A stretch of DNA of 64,000 nt from Phreatobacter sp. (GCF_016793595.1 NZ_JAEULY010000013.1:56770-120769); one strand, 5' to 3'. Shown: positions 51,448-60,717, counted from the stretch's first letter. Translations and numbers: made by a program. Notes: generated by a model not told the origin, from the letters alone.

Positions 51448-52224
51448 TCACGGCTGCAGGATCGAGGAGACGAGGAGCTGCGTATAGGGCTCGCGCGGAT
51501 CGTCCAGTACCTGGTCGGTGAGGCCGGTCTCGATGGCGCGACCGTCCTTCATCACGAGAATGCGGTGGGACAAGAGCCGCGCCACGGCGAGATCGTGGGT
51601 GACGACGATGGCCGCGAGGCCGAGATCGGTGACGAGGCCGCGCATGAGATCGAGCAGGCGCGCCTGCACGGAGACATCGAGGCCGCCGGTCGGCTCGTCC
51701 ATGAAAACGAGGCGCGGCGAGGTCACAAGGTTTCGGGCGATCTGCAGGCGCTGGCGCATGCCGCCGGAATAGGCGGTGGGCCGATCGTCGATGCGGGTGC
51801 GGTCGATCTCGACACGCTCCAGCCAGGTCTCGGCCTCGTCGCGGATGCGGCCGTAGTGCCGCCAACCGACTGCCATCAGCCGCTCGCCGACATTGGCGCC
51901 CGCCGAAACGCCCATACGCAGCCCGAGTTCGGCATGCTGGTGGACGAAGCCCCAGTCGGTACGAAACAGGAAGCGCCGCTCGGCCTCGGTGAGCGCGAGG
52001 ATGTCGCGGGTGACGCCGTCGCGCATGCGATAGAGGACGCGGCCGTCGGTCGGCTCCAACTGGCCGGAGAGTAGCTTCAGCAGCGTCGACTTGCCGGAGC
52101 CGGATTCACCGACCACGGCCAGCACTTCGCCGGCATAGAGCTCGAAGCCGATATCGCGGCAGCCGAGACGGGAACCGTAGAATTTTGTGACGGCTTCGGC
52201 GGTGAGAAGGGGCTGGTCGATCAT
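51448..52224 (-). CDS. phnK: Phosphonate C-P lyase ABC-type protein PhnK
   Basis: 258 aa ABC ATPase homologue that docks on PhnJ in the C-P lyase core complex. Walker A GESGSGKST, the FVHQHAELGLRMGVSAGANV block, a signature YSGGMRQRLQIARN and Walker B VFMDEPTGGLD. It overlaps the phnJ stop by 4 bp and lies 8 bp before phnL. Confidence 0.93.
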   Translation of the reverse strand: MIDQPLLTAEAVTKFYGSRLGCRDIGFELYAGEVLAVVGESGSGKSTLLKLLSGQLEPTDGRVLYRMRDGVTRDILALTEAERRFLFRTDWGFVHQHAELGLRMGVSAGANVGERLMAVGWRHYGRIRDEAETWLERVEIDRTRIDDRPTAYSGGMRQRLQIARNLVTSPRLVFMDEPTGGLDVSVQARLLDLMRGLVTDLGLAAIVVTHDLAVARLLSHRILVMKDGRAIETGLTDQVLDDPREPYTQLLVSSILQP

Positions 52225-53135
52225 GCCGCGCTCCCCGCAATCGCGGCCGGCGCCTCGCCCAGCAGGTCGCCGCGATGGCCCTCGGCCCGGCGCTCCTCGC
52301 AATGGTCGGTGTCCGAGCAGACGAACATGCGGCCGCCGGCATCGTCGGTGATCACCTCGTCGAGATAGGTGTGCGTCGCGCCACAGAGCGCGCAGGCATG
52401 GTCGAACTTGGTCGCCTCGAAGGGATGGTCCTCGAAGTCGAGCGACACGACGGACGTATGCGGCGGCACCGCATAGATGCGCTTCTCGCGGCCGGCGCCG
52501 AACAATTGCAGCGCGGCGCAGTCGTCCATCTTCGGATTGTCGAATTTCGGCGTCGGCGAAGGGTCCATCACATAGCGGCCTTCCACCTTCACCGGATAGG
52601 CGTAGGTGGTGGCGATATGGCCGTGGGTGGCGATGTCCTCGTAGAGCTTCACATGCATGAGGCCGTAATCCTCCAGCGCGTGCATGACGCGCGTCTCGGT
52701 CTCGCGCGGTTCGAGGAAGCGCAGCGGCTCGGGGATCGGCACCTGATAGACGAGGACCTGATTCCCGGTCAGCGCCTTTTCGGGGATGCGGTGGCGAGTC
52801 TGGATGATGGTCGCGTCGGCGGTTCGGGTCGTCGTCTCCACGCCCGAGGTCTTCTCGAAGAACTTGCGGATCGAGACGGCGTTGGTCGTGTCGTCGGCGC
52901 CCTGATCGATCACCTTCAGGCGGTCGTCAGCGCCGAGGATCGCGGCGGTGACCTGCACGCCCCCCGTGCCCCAGCCGTAGGGCATGGGCATTTCGCGCGA
53001 GGCGAAAGGCACCTGATAGCCGGGAATGGCAATGGCCTTCAGGATGGCGCGGCGGATCATCCGCTTCGTCTGCTCGTCGAGATAGGCGAAGTTGTAGGCG
53101 GCGGGCTGGGTGGTGGTTGTGGTCATGGCAGTCAT
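52221..53135 (-). CDS. phnJ: Alpha-D-ribose 1-methylphosphonate 5-phosphate C-P lyase PhnJ
   Basis: 304 aa radical SAM enzyme that cleaves the C-P bond. Cysteines 248, 251, 273 and 279 have the C-x2-C-x21-C-x5-C spacing of PhnJ (241/244/266/272 in E. coli); the last corresponds to the thiyl-radical cysteine. The N-terminal part has AYLDEQTKRMIRRAILKAIA and PYGWGTGGVQ. The start at 53135 overlaps the phnI stop as ATGA. Confidence 0.95.
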   Translation of the reverse strand: MTAMTTTTTQPAAYNFAYLDEQTKRMIRRAILKAIAIPGYQVPFASREMPMPYGWGTGGVQVTAAILGADDRLKVIDQGADDTTNAVSIRKFFEKTSGVETTTRTADATIIQTRHRIPEKALTGNQVLVYQVPIPEPLRFLEPRETETRVMHALEDYGLMHVKLYEDIATHGHIATTYAYPVKVEGRYVMDPSPTPKFDNPKMDDCAALQLFGAGREKRIYAVPPHTSVVSLDFEDHPFEATKFDHACALCGATHTYLDEVITDDAGGRMFVCSDTDHCEERRAEGHRGDLLGEAPAAIAGSAA

Positions 53136-54250
53136 TCCGCGGCCTCCGGCAGGGCTTGGCGATCGTTGCCAGCGGGGTTCTGCCGTTCCGCGATTTCCCG
53201 GCGCATCTGCCGGATCAGCGCGAGTTCGGCCTGGAAATCGACGTAATGCGGCAGCTTGAGGTGCTCGACGAAGCCGGTCGCCTGCACATTGTCGGAGTGC
53301 ATCAGCACGAATTCCTCGTCCTGCGCCGGGGCCTTGGCCTCCTCGCCGAGCTCGCGGGCGCGAAGGGAGCGGTCGACCAGCGCCATGGCCATGGTCCGCC
53401 GCTCGCAATGGCCGAAGGCGAGGCCGTAGCCGCGGGTGAAGCGCGGCGGCTCGGTGGCCGAGCCCTTGAACTGGTTGATCATCTGGCACTCGGTCAGTTC
53501 GATCGTGCCGAGCGGCACGGCGAAGCCGGCATCCTCCGCGACGAATTCCAACTCCACCTCGCCGAGCCTGATCTCGCCGGCGAAAGGATGGGTGCGACCG
53601 AAGCCACGCTGGGTCGAGTAGCCGAGCGCCAGCAGGAAGCCCTCATCGCCGCGCGCGAGGTTTTGCAGGCGCAGGTCGCGGTCGGCCGGCAGGTCGAGCG
53701 GTTCGCGGGTGAGGTCGCCGACGGGGGCGTCGGGATCGCCCGGCGGATTGCGCTCGATCAGGTCGTCATTGCCGAGCAGGTCGGTGACGCGCGGCATCGG
53801 CGTATCGTCGGCCGGAGCCGTCGCCGGATCGGGGATATCGGCGCCCGCCTCCAGCAGGAAGTCGATCAGGCGATGGGTGTAGTCGAAGGTCGGACCCAGC
53901 ACCTGCCCGCCCGGAATGTCCTTGAAGGCGGCGGAGACGCGGCGGGCAACCAGCATCGCGCCCGTGTCGACCGGCTCGCTCGCGCCGAAGCGCGGCAGGG
54001 TGGTGCGAAAGGCGCGAACGAGGAAGGCGGCCTCGACCAGATCGCCGCGCGCCTGCTTGATGGCGAGCGCCGCGAGGTCGCGATCATAGAGCGAGCCCTC
54101 GGTCATCACCCGGTCAACAGCGAGGGTGAGCTGTTCGCGGACCTGCGCGGGCGCGACCTCCGGCACGGCGGGGTCGCCGCGCCGCTTGGTCGCCAGCAGC
54201 CGGTGGGCATTGTCGATGGCGCGCTCGCCGCCTTTCACCGCCACATACAT
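53132..54250 (-). CDS. phnI: C-P lyase core subunit PhnI (ribosyltransferase)
   Basis: 372 aa. PhnI with PhnG, PhnH and PhnL transfers phosphonate to ribose triphosphate from ATP. MYVAVKGGERAIDNAHRLLA opens it; the middle RGYGLAFGHCERRTMAMALV block and a late HYVDFQAELALIRQMR are family hallmarks. It starts 3 bp after the phnH stop. Confidence 0.94.
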   Translation of the reverse strand: MYVAVKGGERAIDNAHRLLATKRRGDPAVPEVAPAQVREQLTLAVDRVMTEGSLYDRDLAALAIKQARGDLVEAAFLVRAFRTTLPRFGASEPVDTGAMLVARRVSAAFKDIPGGQVLGPTFDYTHRLIDFLLEAGADIPDPATAPADDTPMPRVTDLLGNDDLIERNPPGDPDAPVGDLTREPLDLPADRDLRLQNLARGDEGFLLALGYSTQRGFGRTHPFAGEIRLGEVELEFVAEDAGFAVPLGTIELTECQMINQFKGSATEPPRFTRGYGLAFGHCERRTMAMALVDRSLRARELGEEAKAPAQDEEFVLMHSDNVQATGFVEHLKLPHYVDFQAELALIRQMRREIAERQNPAGNDRQALPEAAE

Positions 54251-54253
54251 GGG

Positions 54254-54844
54254 TCAGGCGCTCCGGATGCGGGTGGTGCGGGGCAGGGCGGCCACTGCGT
54301 CGGGGCCGGCGAGGATCAGGTCGACGCCGCGCGGGAACAGTGCGTGATTGGCTGCGAGACGCGTCACGATGTCGGCAGGCAGGCCGGAGGCGGCGAGAGT
54401 GGTTTCGCCCTTGATGCCGGGACCGGTCAGCGTCAGCGCCGGCCCGGCCGTCAGGCTCTCCACCTGCAGGATCAGTGTGGTCGAGCGGTCGGGATAGGTG
54501 TCGGTGCCGAGGGCGAAGTCGGCGAAGTCCGGTACTGACACGGGATCGGCGATGATAGCGAAGCTCGCCTGCGACGGTGCCGCTGCGATCCGGGCTCCGG
54601 TGTGGAAGGCGATGTAGCGCGCAACGTCCGCGTTGACCGCCAGCGGCGCGTCGAGGAACAGCGACGTCTCGTAGTCGGCGAGCGTCAGCGCGACGGCGGC
54701 GGCGACCGGCGAGAGCGGCGCAGGAGCATCGGCAAGACATGCGACCGGCAGGACCGCGCCGGGGCGGGCGAGCGCGTTCATCACCGCGCGGAAGGCGCGC
54801 TGTGCTTCATGAACCGGGTCGGCAAAGGCGAGGGCGACGGCCAT
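54254..54844 (-). CDS. phnH: C-P lyase core subunit PhnH
   Basis: 196 aa. The ADPVHEAQRAFRAVMNALAR opening and the YIAFHTGARI and LTGPGIKG blocks are typical. PhnH is a core subunit of the C-P lyase complex without its own known catalysis. The ATG at 54844 overlaps the phnG stop by 1 bp; an in-frame TTG lies one codon earlier. Confidence 0.92.
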   Translation of the reverse strand: MAVALAFADPVHEAQRAFRAVMNALARPGAVLPVACLADAPAPLSPVAAAVALTLADYETSLFLDAPLAVNADVARYIAFHTGARIAAAPSQASFAIIADPVSVPDFADFALGTDTYPDRSTTLILQVESLTAGPALTLTGPGIKGETTLAASGLPADIVTRLAANHALFPRGVDLILAGPDAVAALPRTTRIRSA

Positions 54845-55305
54845 CAATTGTCTCCCCTGACCATGGTGAAGAAGTCGACGCGGGTCGCGGCGGCGCGCGT
54901 CTTTGCGAGGGTGGCTTCGGCCGCGAGGCGGGCACGGACCGGCGCGAACACGTTTTCCGCCGCCTCGCGCGTCGACGGCGCCTGCCAGAGCGCGTCGGCC
55001 AGCGCCGCGAGGCGCGCCTTGTCGCGGTCGCGACCGAGGACATGGCCGAAGCCCGTCTCGCCCGTTGCGAGCGACACGGCGGCGCGGGTCACCGTGGCCT
55101 CGCCGAGATTGAACGGCGCGCCGTCACCGCCGATGCGCCCGCGAACCATGACGAGGCCGATCTCCGGCGCACGCAACATTCTGATGCCGGGGCCTGCGAG
55201 GGCTTCCAGCGGGGCGAGTTCGGCGGCCGTCGCCCGTGCCGCGAGGGCCATGAAGACTTGGCGGTCGGCTTTGGCCGGACTGGTTTCGGGTGGAGCGTTC
55301 GTCAT
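54844..55305 (-). CDS. phnG: C-P lyase core subunit PhnG
   Basis: PhnG family, 153 aa from 55305 or 158 aa from the ATG at 55320. The RQVFMALAARA helix and the PEIGLVMVRGRIGGDGAPFNLGEATVTRAAV-like block (split by residues G and D) are characteristic. A Pho-box-like site and a possible PhnF operator lie within 25 bp upstream of 55320; if they are real, the ATG at 55305 is the more credible start. First gene of the phnGHIJKLMN operon. Confidence 0.9.
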   Translation of the reverse strand: MTNAPPETSPAKADRQVFMALAARATAAELAPLEALAGPGIRMLRAPEIGLVMVRGRIGGDGAPFNLGEATVTRAAVSLATGETGFGHVLGRDRDKARLAALADALWQAPSTREAAENVFAPVRARLAAEATLAKTRAAATRVDFFTMVRGDN

Positions 55306-55318
55306 GATTGGTATATTC

Positions 55319-55345
55319 ATCTAGACGATTACGGTTTTATGACAA
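55319..55345 (-). promoter_or_regulatory. phnG promoter: Pho-box-like site and possible PhnF operator
   Basis: On the minus strand TTGTCAT and CCGTAAT (55328-55345) are 11 bp apart, a PhoB-like pair. Just downstream ATCTAGAC at 55319-55326 (GTCTAGAT on the other strand) matches 7 of 8 positions of the GT-N-TA-N-AC pattern of HutC-type GntR regulators such as PhnF. The short distance to the start codon is unusual. Both are inferred. Confidence 0.4.
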
Positions 55346-55421
55346 CCGGGACGGGCTGACAAGACCTGCCGGTTGGCGATAGAGCAGCAGGAGACCTATC
55401 GACGGAGGCCGTGACAGGCGG

Positions 55422-56156
55422 ATGACGGGAGAAGCGATGCTCGCGCGGGGCCGGGGGGTGACCGTCTGGCGGCAGATCGCCGAGGCGATCGAGGCGGAGA
55501 TTGCCGGTGGCGGCCTGCCGCCCGGCGCGCGCCTGCCGACCGAGACCGCGCTGTCGCTGCGATTCGGCGTCAACCGGCACACCGTCCGGCAGGCGGTGAA
55601 GTCGCTGGTCGACAAGGGGCTGGTGCGGGTCGCGCAGGGCTCGGGCACCTATGTCGAGGCCAAGCCGCTCGCCTATCCGATCGGCGTGCGCACGCGTTTT
55701 TCGGAAATCGTGGTGGGACAGGCCCGCGATCCCGCCGGCAAGGTGATCAGCCATCGGCAGGTGGGTGCGAGTGCGGAGATCGCCGAGGCGCTGGACCTGC
55801 CGCCGGGCGCGCTCGTGGTGATGATCGAGAGCGCGCATTTCGCCGACAGCGTGCCGATCTCGTGGTCGACGGCGGCGTTCCCGCTGCCGCGCTTCGCGCG
55901 CGTGCCCGAGGTCTATGGCGCGACCGGCTCGATCACCGCGGCTCTCGCCGCCTGCGGGGTGCCGGACTATCGGCGCGCCGTGACGCGGATCGGCGCGGCG
56001 GTCGCCGACCGGACCGATGCCGGGCGGCTGGAGATCGCCGAGGGGCGGCCCGTACTCGTGATCGAGAGCGTCAATGTCGACCGTGACGGCGTGCCGATCC
56101 AGTGGGCGCGCTCGCACTTCTCCGCGGATCGCGTGCGGCTGACCGTGGGCGGCTGA
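55422..56156 (+). CDS. phnF: Phosphonate transcriptional regulator PhnF (GntR/HutC family)
   Basis: 244 aa. N-terminal winged helix (VWRQIAEAIEAEIAGGGLPP, NRHTVRQAVKSLVDKGLV) and a C-terminal UTRA ligand domain (FADSVPISWSTAAFPLPRFA, ESVNVDRDGVPIQWARSHFS). It is divergent from phnG and its stop meets the phnE2 stop with no spacer. The start at 55422 could be replaced by the ATG at 55437. It probably represses the phn genes. Confidence 0.9.
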   Translation: MTGEAMLARGRGVTVWRQIAEAIEAEIAGGGLPPGARLPTETALSLRFGVNRHTVRQAVKSLVDKGLVRVAQGSGTYVEAKPLAYPIGVRTRFSEIVVGQARDPAGKVISHRQVGASAEIAEALDLPPGALVVMIESAHFADSVPISWSTAAFPLPRFARVPEVYGATGSITAALAACGVPDYRRAVTRIGAAVADRTDAGRLEIAEGRPVLVIESVNVDRDGVPIQWARSHFSADRVRLTVGG

Positions 56157-57035
56157 CTAGCGCGCTCCGCGGTCGCCGATCAGGGCGAAGCGCAGGCGTG
56201 TCGAGACCATGTCGATCACGGCCACGGTGACGAGGATCATCAGGATCAGCGCCGAGACGTGCTGATATTCCAGCACGCGGATTTGCTCGGCGAGATGCAG
56301 GCCGATGCCGCCGGCGCCGACGATGCCGATGATCGTGGCCGAGCGGGTATTGCTCTCGAAGTAGTAGAGCACCTGTGCGGCCATGACCGGCAGGACCTGT
56401 GGCAGGAGGCCGAAGCGCACCGCATGGAGTTTCGCGCCGCCGGTGGAGGCGATGCCCTCGACAGCCTTGCGGTCGGCCGCCTCGATGGCCTCGGAGAATA
56501 ATTTTCCGAAGGCGCCGACATTCGCGCACACCAGCGCGAGCACGCCCGCGAAGGGACCGAGCCCGACCACCGACACCCAGATCAGTGCCCAGATCAGCTC
56601 GTCGACCCCGCGCACCGTGTCGAGCATGCGGCGGGACAGGAAATGGATGACCGCGTTGGGCACGACGTTCTTCGCGGCAAGGAAGCCGAGCGGCAGGGCG
56701 AGCGCGGCGGCGGTGAAGACGCCGAGGAAGGCGATGGCGACGGTTTCGGCGAGAGCGTGCAGGTAGATCCAGAACTTCGTCCAGGTGCCGGTCGAGGGCG
56801 GGATCATGTGCACCATGAATTCGCCGAGCCGGCCGAGCCCGACGATCATCCTCAGCGGCGAGAATTCGAGCACCCAGAGCCCATAGACGAGCAGGGACGC
56901 GAGCGCGCCGACCACCATAAGGGCCCTGGCGCGCGCCCATGGAGAAGGGCGGAAGATGTCGGGGTGGCGCGCCTCCAGCGCGACCCGGTCGGCAAGGGCC
57001 TGCGCGCGGACCGGATGCATGGCGGCGGCGCTCAT
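56157..57035 (-). CDS. phnE: Phosphonate ABC transporter permease PhnE (second)
   Basis: 292 aa membrane protein. It has a hydrophobic N-terminal segment, LALPLGFLAAKNVVPNAVIH, and the late GIVGAGGIGLHLAEQIRVLE stretch that contacts the ATPase. Alphaproteobacteria commonly carry two phnE genes that form a heterodimer. It overlaps the first phnE by 4 bp (ATGA). Confidence 0.92.
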   Translation of the reverse strand: MSAAAMHPVRAQALADRVALEARHPDIFRPSPWARARALMVVGALASLLVYGLWVLEFSPLRMIVGLGRLGEFMVHMIPPSTGTWTKFWIYLHALAETVAIAFLGVFTAAALALPLGFLAAKNVVPNAVIHFLSRRMLDTVRGVDELIWALIWVSVVGLGPFAGVLALVCANVGAFGKLFSEAIEAADRKAVEGIASTGGAKLHAVRFGLLPQVLPVMAAQVLYYFESNTRSATIIGIVGAGGIGLHLAEQIRVLEYQHVSALILMILVTVAVIDMVSTRLRFALIGDRGAR

Positions 57036-57928
57036 GAGCGTGTGCTCATGCTGAGGAAACGGTGGCGGAGCCGCTCCGTGCCGAGGTCGATGACCATGAC
57101 GGTGAGAATGATCAGGACGAGGATGGCGGAAACGTCGGCGTAGTAGAACTTGCGGATCGCTTCGACCAGATCCTGGCCTATGCCGCCGGCACCGACGAAA
57201 CCCATCACCGCCGCGCCGCGCACGTTGATCTCGAAGCGCAGCAGCGCATAGCTGGCGAAGTTGGAGAGGACCTGCGGCACCACGGCGAAGCGCATGGTCT
57301 CGACCCAGGTCGCGCCGGTCGCGGTCAGGCCGTCGACCGGCTTCATGTCGATGTTCTCGGCGACCTCGGCGAATTGCTTGCCGAGCGCGCCGAATGTGTG
57401 GATGGCGATGGCGAGAACGCCTGGCACCGGCCCGAGACCGAAGGCGACCACGAAAATCAGCGCGAAGACGATCTCCGGCACCGTGCGGCAGAATTCGAGA
57501 TAGCGCTTGGCGGCGATGCCAGCCCAGCGCGTGGGCGCGAGGTTGCGCGCTGAGAGGAAGCAGAAGGCGAAGGCGCCGATGCCGCCCAGCAGCGTGCCGA
57601 CATAGGCGATCAGCAGCGTCTCCCACATCAGCTTCAGCCACTTGTCGAGGCCCCACATCCATTCCGCGATGTCGGTGAAGACCGGACGGCCGGTATTCGG
57701 GCCGTTGTCGAGGGTGAAGATGCGGCCGATATAGTCGGTGAAGCGCCAGATATTGGCGACGAAGGTGGCTGGCCTCACCTCCGCGACGATGCCGGCGACG
57801 ATGGTCGCGGCGACGAAAAGCGCAAGGCCGATCAAGAGCTGTCGACGCTTCTGAGACACCGCCTCGCCATAGGCGCGCGCGAGCGCATCGAGCTGATGGT
57901 CGGGCAGGCGGGTGACGGTGCTCGGCAT
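57032..57928 (-). CDS. phnE: Phosphonate ABC transporter permease PhnE (first)
   Basis: 298 aa membrane protein with the first helix near residues 30-50 and the FCFLSARNLAPTRW, LEFCRTVPEIVFALIFV and GFVGAGGIGQDLVEAIRKFY blocks. The second permease overlaps it. The start at 57928 (MPSTVTRLPD) is chosen; codons further upstream belong to antisense reading of phnD. phnD ends 59 bp before it. Confidence 0.92.
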   Translation of the reverse strand: MPSTVTRLPDHQLDALARAYGEAVSQKRRQLLIGLALFVAATIVAGIVAEVRPATFVANIWRFTDYIGRIFTLDNGPNTGRPVFTDIAEWMWGLDKWLKLMWETLLIAYVGTLLGGIGAFAFCFLSARNLAPTRWAGIAAKRYLEFCRTVPEIVFALIFVVAFGLGPVPGVLAIAIHTFGALGKQFAEVAENIDMKPVDGLTATGATWVETMRFAVVPQVLSNFASYALLRFEINVRGAAVMGFVGAGGIGQDLVEAIRKFYYADVSAILVLIILTVMVIDLGTERLRHRFLSMSTRS

Positions 57929-57987
57929 GGTCGCCTCATGCGAACGGGACGGCGCTGCCGCCGTCCCGTTGCTGTTGCCGGTCGATG

Positions 57988-58905
57988 TCACGAACGCGCG
58001 CGGCGGAGCTGGTCGACGAATTTCTGCAACTCGACGATGGTCTCGTAGTCCTTGTGCGTGACCGGGTGGAAGCCGCGGTCCTTGCCGTCGGAGAGGCGGT
58101 CGAAGGCGGCCTTGGCCTTGGTCGGCGCTTCCATGAAGGCCTTCAGGATGGCGGCCTTCGCCTCGGCGGGCATGGCGGTGAGCCAGGCATAGGGCGAGTT
58201 CACGATCTCGTCCGACTTGAAGATGATGCGGAAGTCCTCGGCCTTGACCATGTTCTTGGCGACCATGCGGGTCAGGTTGGAGTCGGTCTCGGAGTTCCAC
58301 CAGTTGAAGGCTGCGTCGCAGGTGCCCTGCTGAACGGCCGTCACTGCGTTCTCGTGGCTGCCGGCATAGACGACGCGGCCGAAATGCTGGTCGGGATTGG
58401 CGATGCCCATGCGGTTCATGGCGAAGCGCGGCACGTTGTTGCCGGAGGTGGAGTTGGGGTCGACGAGGCAGAGGTTCTTGGCCCGCAGATCCTGGATCGA
58501 CTGGATCGGGCTCGATGCCTTCACGTAGAGCACCGAGAAATAGCCGCGCGAGCCGTCGGAATTGACGGTCGTCACGAAGGGTTCGACGCCGCCATTGGTG
58601 ACGGTGTGGGCGCGGACGTAGGAGGCCGGGCCGTACTGGGCGACGTGGATCTGGCCGGCGCGCTGGCCCTCGATCACGGCGGCATAGTCGTTGGCGATGC
58701 GCAGCGTGACCTTCACGCCGAGCTCCTTCGACAGGTAGTCGTTGAACGGGCCGAAGCGCTCGGTGACGCCCGAGGCGTTCTCGGCCGGGATGACGGCGAG
58801 GACGAGTTCCGGATAGCGCGTCTGCCAGTTGACCTGAGCGGCAGCGGTGGTAGCAGCGAAGGGCAGGCCGGCAAGGCCGGCGATGATCTGGCGGCGGTCG
58901 AACAT
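57988..58905 (-). CDS. phnD: Phosphonate ABC transporter substrate-binding protein PhnD
   Basis: 305 aa periplasmic protein. Signal-like N-terminus MFDRRQIIAGLAGLPFAATT with cleavage near TAAAQ. VAQYGPASYVRAHT, the CLVDPNSTSGNNVPRF block and AFNWWNSETD are typical of PhnD ligand contacts. The ATG at 58905 has AGGAGA upstream. It follows phnC by 28 bp. Confidence 0.93.
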   Translation of the reverse strand: MFDRRQIIAGLAGLPFAATTAAAQVNWQTRYPELVLAVIPAENASGVTERFGPFNDYLSKELGVKVTLRIANDYAAVIEGQRAGQIHVAQYGPASYVRAHTVTNGGVEPFVTTVNSDGSRGYFSVLYVKASSPIQSIQDLRAKNLCLVDPNSTSGNNVPRFAMNRMGIANPDQHFGRVVYAGSHENAVTAVQQGTCDAAFNWWNSETDSNLTRMVAKNMVKAEDFRIIFKSDEIVNSPYAWLTAMPAEAKAAILKAFMEAPTKAKAAFDRLSDGKDRGFHPVTHKDYETIVELQKFVDQLRRARS

Positions 58906-58933
58906 GGATGGTCTCCTGAAGAGGGATGGGTGA

Positions 58934-59746
58934 TCAGGCGGAGGCCAGCAGGGCCTCGGCATAAGCAGCCGCGGGGGCGGGAAGCGGGGCATGGCTGTCG
59001 ATGACGTCGCCGGCCTCGATGCCGTAGAGCTCGCGCGCGGCGGCGTCGGTCAGAGCCTCGGGCGCGCCGTCGAAGACCACGCGGCCCTGGGCCATGCCGA
59101 CGAGGCGGTCGCAATAGGTCCTGGCGAGGTCGAGCGAATGGAGGTTGCAGATCACGGTGATGCCGAAGTGGCGGTTGATCCGCTGCAGGGCGTCCATGAC
59201 AACCTTGGTGTTGCGCGGGTCGAGCGAGGCGATCGGCTCGTCGGCGAGGATCAGGCGCGGCTCCTGCACGAGCGCGCGGGCGATGGCGACGCGCTGCTGT
59301 TGTCCGCCGGACAGGCTCTCGGCGCGCTGGGCGGCGAGCTGGGCGATGTCGAACTGTTCGAGCGCGGAGAGGGCGATGGCCTTGTCCTCGGCCGACCACA
59401 TCTTCAGGAGCGCGCGGCCCTGCCCGACATGGTTGAGCCGGCCCATCAGCACGTTGGTCAGCACGTCGAGGCGGCCGATCAGGTTGAACTGCTGGAAGAT
59501 CATGGCGCAGGACTGGCGCCAGTCGCGCAGCCCCGCGCCCGAGAGGGCGGTGACGTCGCGACCCTCGAACCGGATGCGGCCGGAAGACGGCTCCTGCAGG
59601 CGGTTGATCATGCGCAGGAGCGTCGACTTGCCGGCCCCGGAGCGGCCGATGATCCCAACGAAGGCGCCGGTTCCGATCTCGAGCGAAACGTCGGACACAG
59701 CGGTCTTGTCGCCGAAGCGTCGCGATATTCCGTCGATCGTCAGCAT
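58934..59746 (-). CDS. phnC: Phosphonate ABC transporter ATP-binding protein PhnC
   Basis: 270 aa ATPase. Walker [30 protein letters not shown] (diagnostic of PhnC), signature [14 protein letters not shown] and Walker [13 protein letters not shown]. First gene of the phnCDEE transport operon. A Pho-box-like array lies 63 bp upstream. Confidence 0.94.
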   Translation of the reverse strand: MLTIDGISRRFGDKTAVSDVSLEIGTGAFVGIIGRSGAGKSTLLRMINRLQEPSSGRIRFEGRDVTALSGAGLRDWRQSCAMIFQQFNLIGRLDVLTNVLMGRLNHVGQGRALLKMWSAEDKAIALSALEQFDIAQLAAQRAESLSGGQQQRVAIARALVQEPRLILADEPIASLDPRNTKVVMDALQRINRHFGITVICNLHSLDLARTYCDRLVGMAQGRVVFDGAPEALTDAAARELYGIEAGDVIDSHAPLPAPAAAYAEALLASA

Positions 59747-59808
59747 CTGCGCGCTCCTGCCGTCGATATGCCGGCAAAGGTCTTCGAATTTCGGTTGTCT
59801 CCGGCTCT

Positions 59809-59837
59809 AGGGCAGTCGAATTACATTTTTGTGACGT
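59809..59837 (-). promoter_or_regulatory. Pho-box-like array for phnC
   Basis: On the minus strand ACGTCAC, ATGTAAT and the weaker CTGCCCT sit 11 bp apart, reading toward phnC. The AT-rich spacer AAAA between the first two fits the PhoB consensus better than other sites in this window. Confidence 0.5.
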
Positions 59838-59885
59838 GGCTTTATGCTTAGGATGAGATCATCGGCGCTGCGGAATACTTGTCGA

Positions 59886-59914
59886 CTGTCATGAATTCGT
59901 CACTCCAATGTCAT
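59886..59914 (+). promoter_or_regulatory. Pho-box-like array for the hexapeptide transferase gene
   Basis: CTGTCAT (59886), TCGTCAC (59897) and ATGTCAT (59908) in 11-bp register on the plus strand. The first half-site is identical to the consensus. It ends 75 bp before the transferase start, leaving room for a -10 and leader. Confidence 0.6.
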
Positions 59915-59988
59915 CTGCACGCGCCAGCGACACATGCCTGCGCGACGGGCCGGAAAGCGGCTCGCGCGGCGAGCGGGATGCACCGACC

Positions 59989-60603
59989 ATGAGCAAACTC
60001 GGCCTCGAACCATCGATCCACCCGACCGCGCGCGTCACGCGCTCGCGGCTCGGCGCCTATACCGAGGTCGGCGCCCATTCGGTCATCACCGAAGTCACGA
60101 TGGACGATTATTCCTACGTGGCGCAGGGCGCGCAGTTCGACATGGCGACCATCGGCAAGTTCGCCTCCATCGCGGCCTATACGCGGATCAATCCCGGCAA
60201 CCATCCGATGAGCCGGGCGAGCCAGGCGCATTTCCAGTACCGCGCCTCGAAATACTGGGAGGGAGAGGCGGACGAGACGGAGTTCTTCGACTGGCGCCGC
60301 ACGCATTGGGTGACCGTCGGCCACGATGTCTGGATCGGCCATGGCGGCGTCGTGCTGGCCGGCAACAGCGTCGGCACGGGCGCGGTGGTCGCCGCCGGCG
60401 CCATCGTGACGAAGGACGTGCCGCCCTATGCGATCGTTGCCGGCAGCCCCGCGCAGGTGATCCGCATGCGATTCGAGGTTGATATCGCCGAGCGGCTGAT
60501 GGCTCTCGCGTGGTGGGACTGGGATCACGAGCGGCTGCGGCAGGCGCTGCCGGATTTCAGGAACCTCGGGATCGAGGCGTTTCTGGAGAAGCACGAGGCT
60601 TAA
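59989..60603 (+). CDS. Phosphonate-locus hexapeptide-repeat acyltransferase
   Basis: 204 aa left-handed beta-helix transferase. Hexapeptide repeats run from about residue 10 to 150 (SIHPTARVTRSRLGAYTEVG, VWIGHGGVVLAGNSVG, GAVVAAGAIVTKDVPPYAIV) with a catalytic-type His at TVGHDVWIGH. Proteins of this type are a regular part of alphaproteobacterial phn clusters (the phosphonate-associated xenobiotic acetyltransferase-like group) and are thought to acetylate aminophosphonates, a role like PhnO. The Pho-box array and divergent phnC support this; the substrate is inferred. The start at 59989 (MSKLGLEPSIHP) is preferred to 59908. Confidence 0.82.
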   Translation: MSKLGLEPSIHPTARVTRSRLGAYTEVGAHSVITEVTMDDYSYVAQGAQFDMATIGKFASIAAYTRINPGNHPMSRASQAHFQYRASKYWEGEADETEFFDWRRTHWVTVGHDVWIGHGGVVLAGNSVGTGAVVAAGAIVTKDVPPYAIVAGSPAQVIRMRFEVDIAERLMALAWWDWDHERLRQALPDFRNLGIEAFLEKHEA

Positions 60604-60717
60604 GCCGGCCGACAGGCCCGCGACGACATTGCGCGCCACCGTGTCTTCCGGTTGCGCCGCCCTGCCTCTAGATTGCCGCCCGGCCTCTGCCCACGGCACG
60701 ACGGAGACCCCGCAGCC

